This document shows positions 63,786 through 64,000 of a stretch of 64,000 nucleotides of DNA, in pieces. This stretch comes from Roseiarcus sp963764955. Its GTDB lineage: Bacteria > Pseudomonadota > Alphaproteobacteria > Rhizobiales > Beijerinckiaceae. The position numbers and the translations under genes were made by a program. The stretch is from contig CAVXVE010000052.1 of the NCBI GenBank assembly GCA_963764955.1, positions 109,415-173,414 of the forward strand, read 5' to 3'. A model generated the notes under the pieces. The model was not told the DNA's origin and made no database searches. It saw only the letters and a list, made by a program, of their open reading frames with translations. The stretch's first letter is position 1, and each line of letters opens with the position of its first letter.

Positions 63786-64000
63786 GTGACGGGCGTGAAG
63801 GCACCGACCGTCCGGTATTACGAGTTGGTCGCTCTGATGCCAGCGCCACCCCGGAGCGAAGGAAAACAGCGCCGTTACAGCGAGCGCGAAGTCTCACGGC
63901 TTGTTTTCATTCGTCACGCCCGCGAACTCGGTTTCGAGGTCGACGCGATCCGCACCCTGCTGGCGTTACAGGACACTCCGAACCAGCCATGCGCGACAGC
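63786..64000 (+). CDS. MerR family transcriptional regulator, partial at window end
   Basis: The readable product is TGVKAPTVRYYELVALMPAP, then 'RSEGKQRRYSEREVSRLVFI' and 'RHARELGFEVDAIRTLLALQ', the MerR winged helix and start of the dimerisation helix. It runs off the window. The first helix of the helix-turn-helix is imperfect: the frame upstream reads 'KIPLRAPV' where 'KIGELARRT' is expected, and no ATG is present, so GTG 63786 is only a provisional start and an indel near 63775 is likely. It faces away from the CDF gene and probably responds to a divalent metal. Confidence 0.75.
   Translation, partial: MTGVKAPTVRYYELVALMPAPPRSEGKQRRYSEREVSRLVFIRHARELGFEVDAIRTLLALQDTPNQPCAT

Overview
The window is GC-rich DNA from an alphaproteobacterium. 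The order Hyphomicrobiales (Rhizobiales) and a Beijerinckiaceae/Methylocystaceae-like lineage seem likely, judging from the S1 protein, the FrcB-type sugar-binding protein, the adenylate cyclase domain and the general protein flavour. This placement is by eye; no search was run. It reads as chromosomal: rpsA, coaD, rarA, pepF, cell-wall enzymes and a tRNA-Phe gene lie among many transport genes.

Layout. 1-0.3 kb: start of an Rrf2 regulator. 0.5-2.4 kb: AT-richer small genes with good ribosome binding sites, accessory-looking, then an unrecognised 435-residue protein. 3.9-18.5 kb: ordinary genes (OsmC, DUF2218, coaD-dgdA, iron permease, sensory rhodopsin transducer homologue, rarA, two tandem beta-lactamase-like hydrolases, amidohydrolase, glyoxalase, CDF transporter, EmrAB-like pump, adenylate cyclase). 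19.5-21.6 kb: a TetR regulator divergent from a DUF4267-SnoaL-NIPSNAP cluster, with a perfect operator palindrome inside a predicted promoter. 22.2-38.4 kb: glycosyltransferase, beta-barrel, an FrcBCA-like sugar ABC operon, pobA, ABC1 kinase, pepF, a sigma-54 regulator and two wall enzymes. 39-48 kb: redox enzymes, a TAXI-type binding protein and a complete sugar ABC operon. 48.9-58.3 kb: rpsA, a third sugar-transport set without an ATPase, opgD and a beta-barrel protein. 58.5-64 kb: tRNA-Phe followed by a decayed accessory region with a CDF/MerR/cytochrome metal cassette.

The most unusual structure is a pair of about 160-180 bp elements in inverted orientation at 21945-22102 and 38487-38666. 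Each has spaced TGAGAC-type repeats, an 18-bp-stem hairpin, and four TAAACGC heptamers at an exact 10-bp period. The heptamers face inward across 16.5 kb of ordinary genes. No transposase is visible between them.

A second overall feature is the number of single-base frameshifts, in about fifteen recognisable genes. Several are in short homopolymers or GC-rich runs inside otherwise perfect conserved genes (dgdA, rarA, a serine hydrolase), which points to sequencing error. In 58.9-63.7 kb almost every gene is broken, and one is truncated by a junction, which looks more like real decay.

Carbon uptake is the main theme: four periplasmic sugar-binding proteins and four permeases, but only two ATPases, so subunits may be shared.
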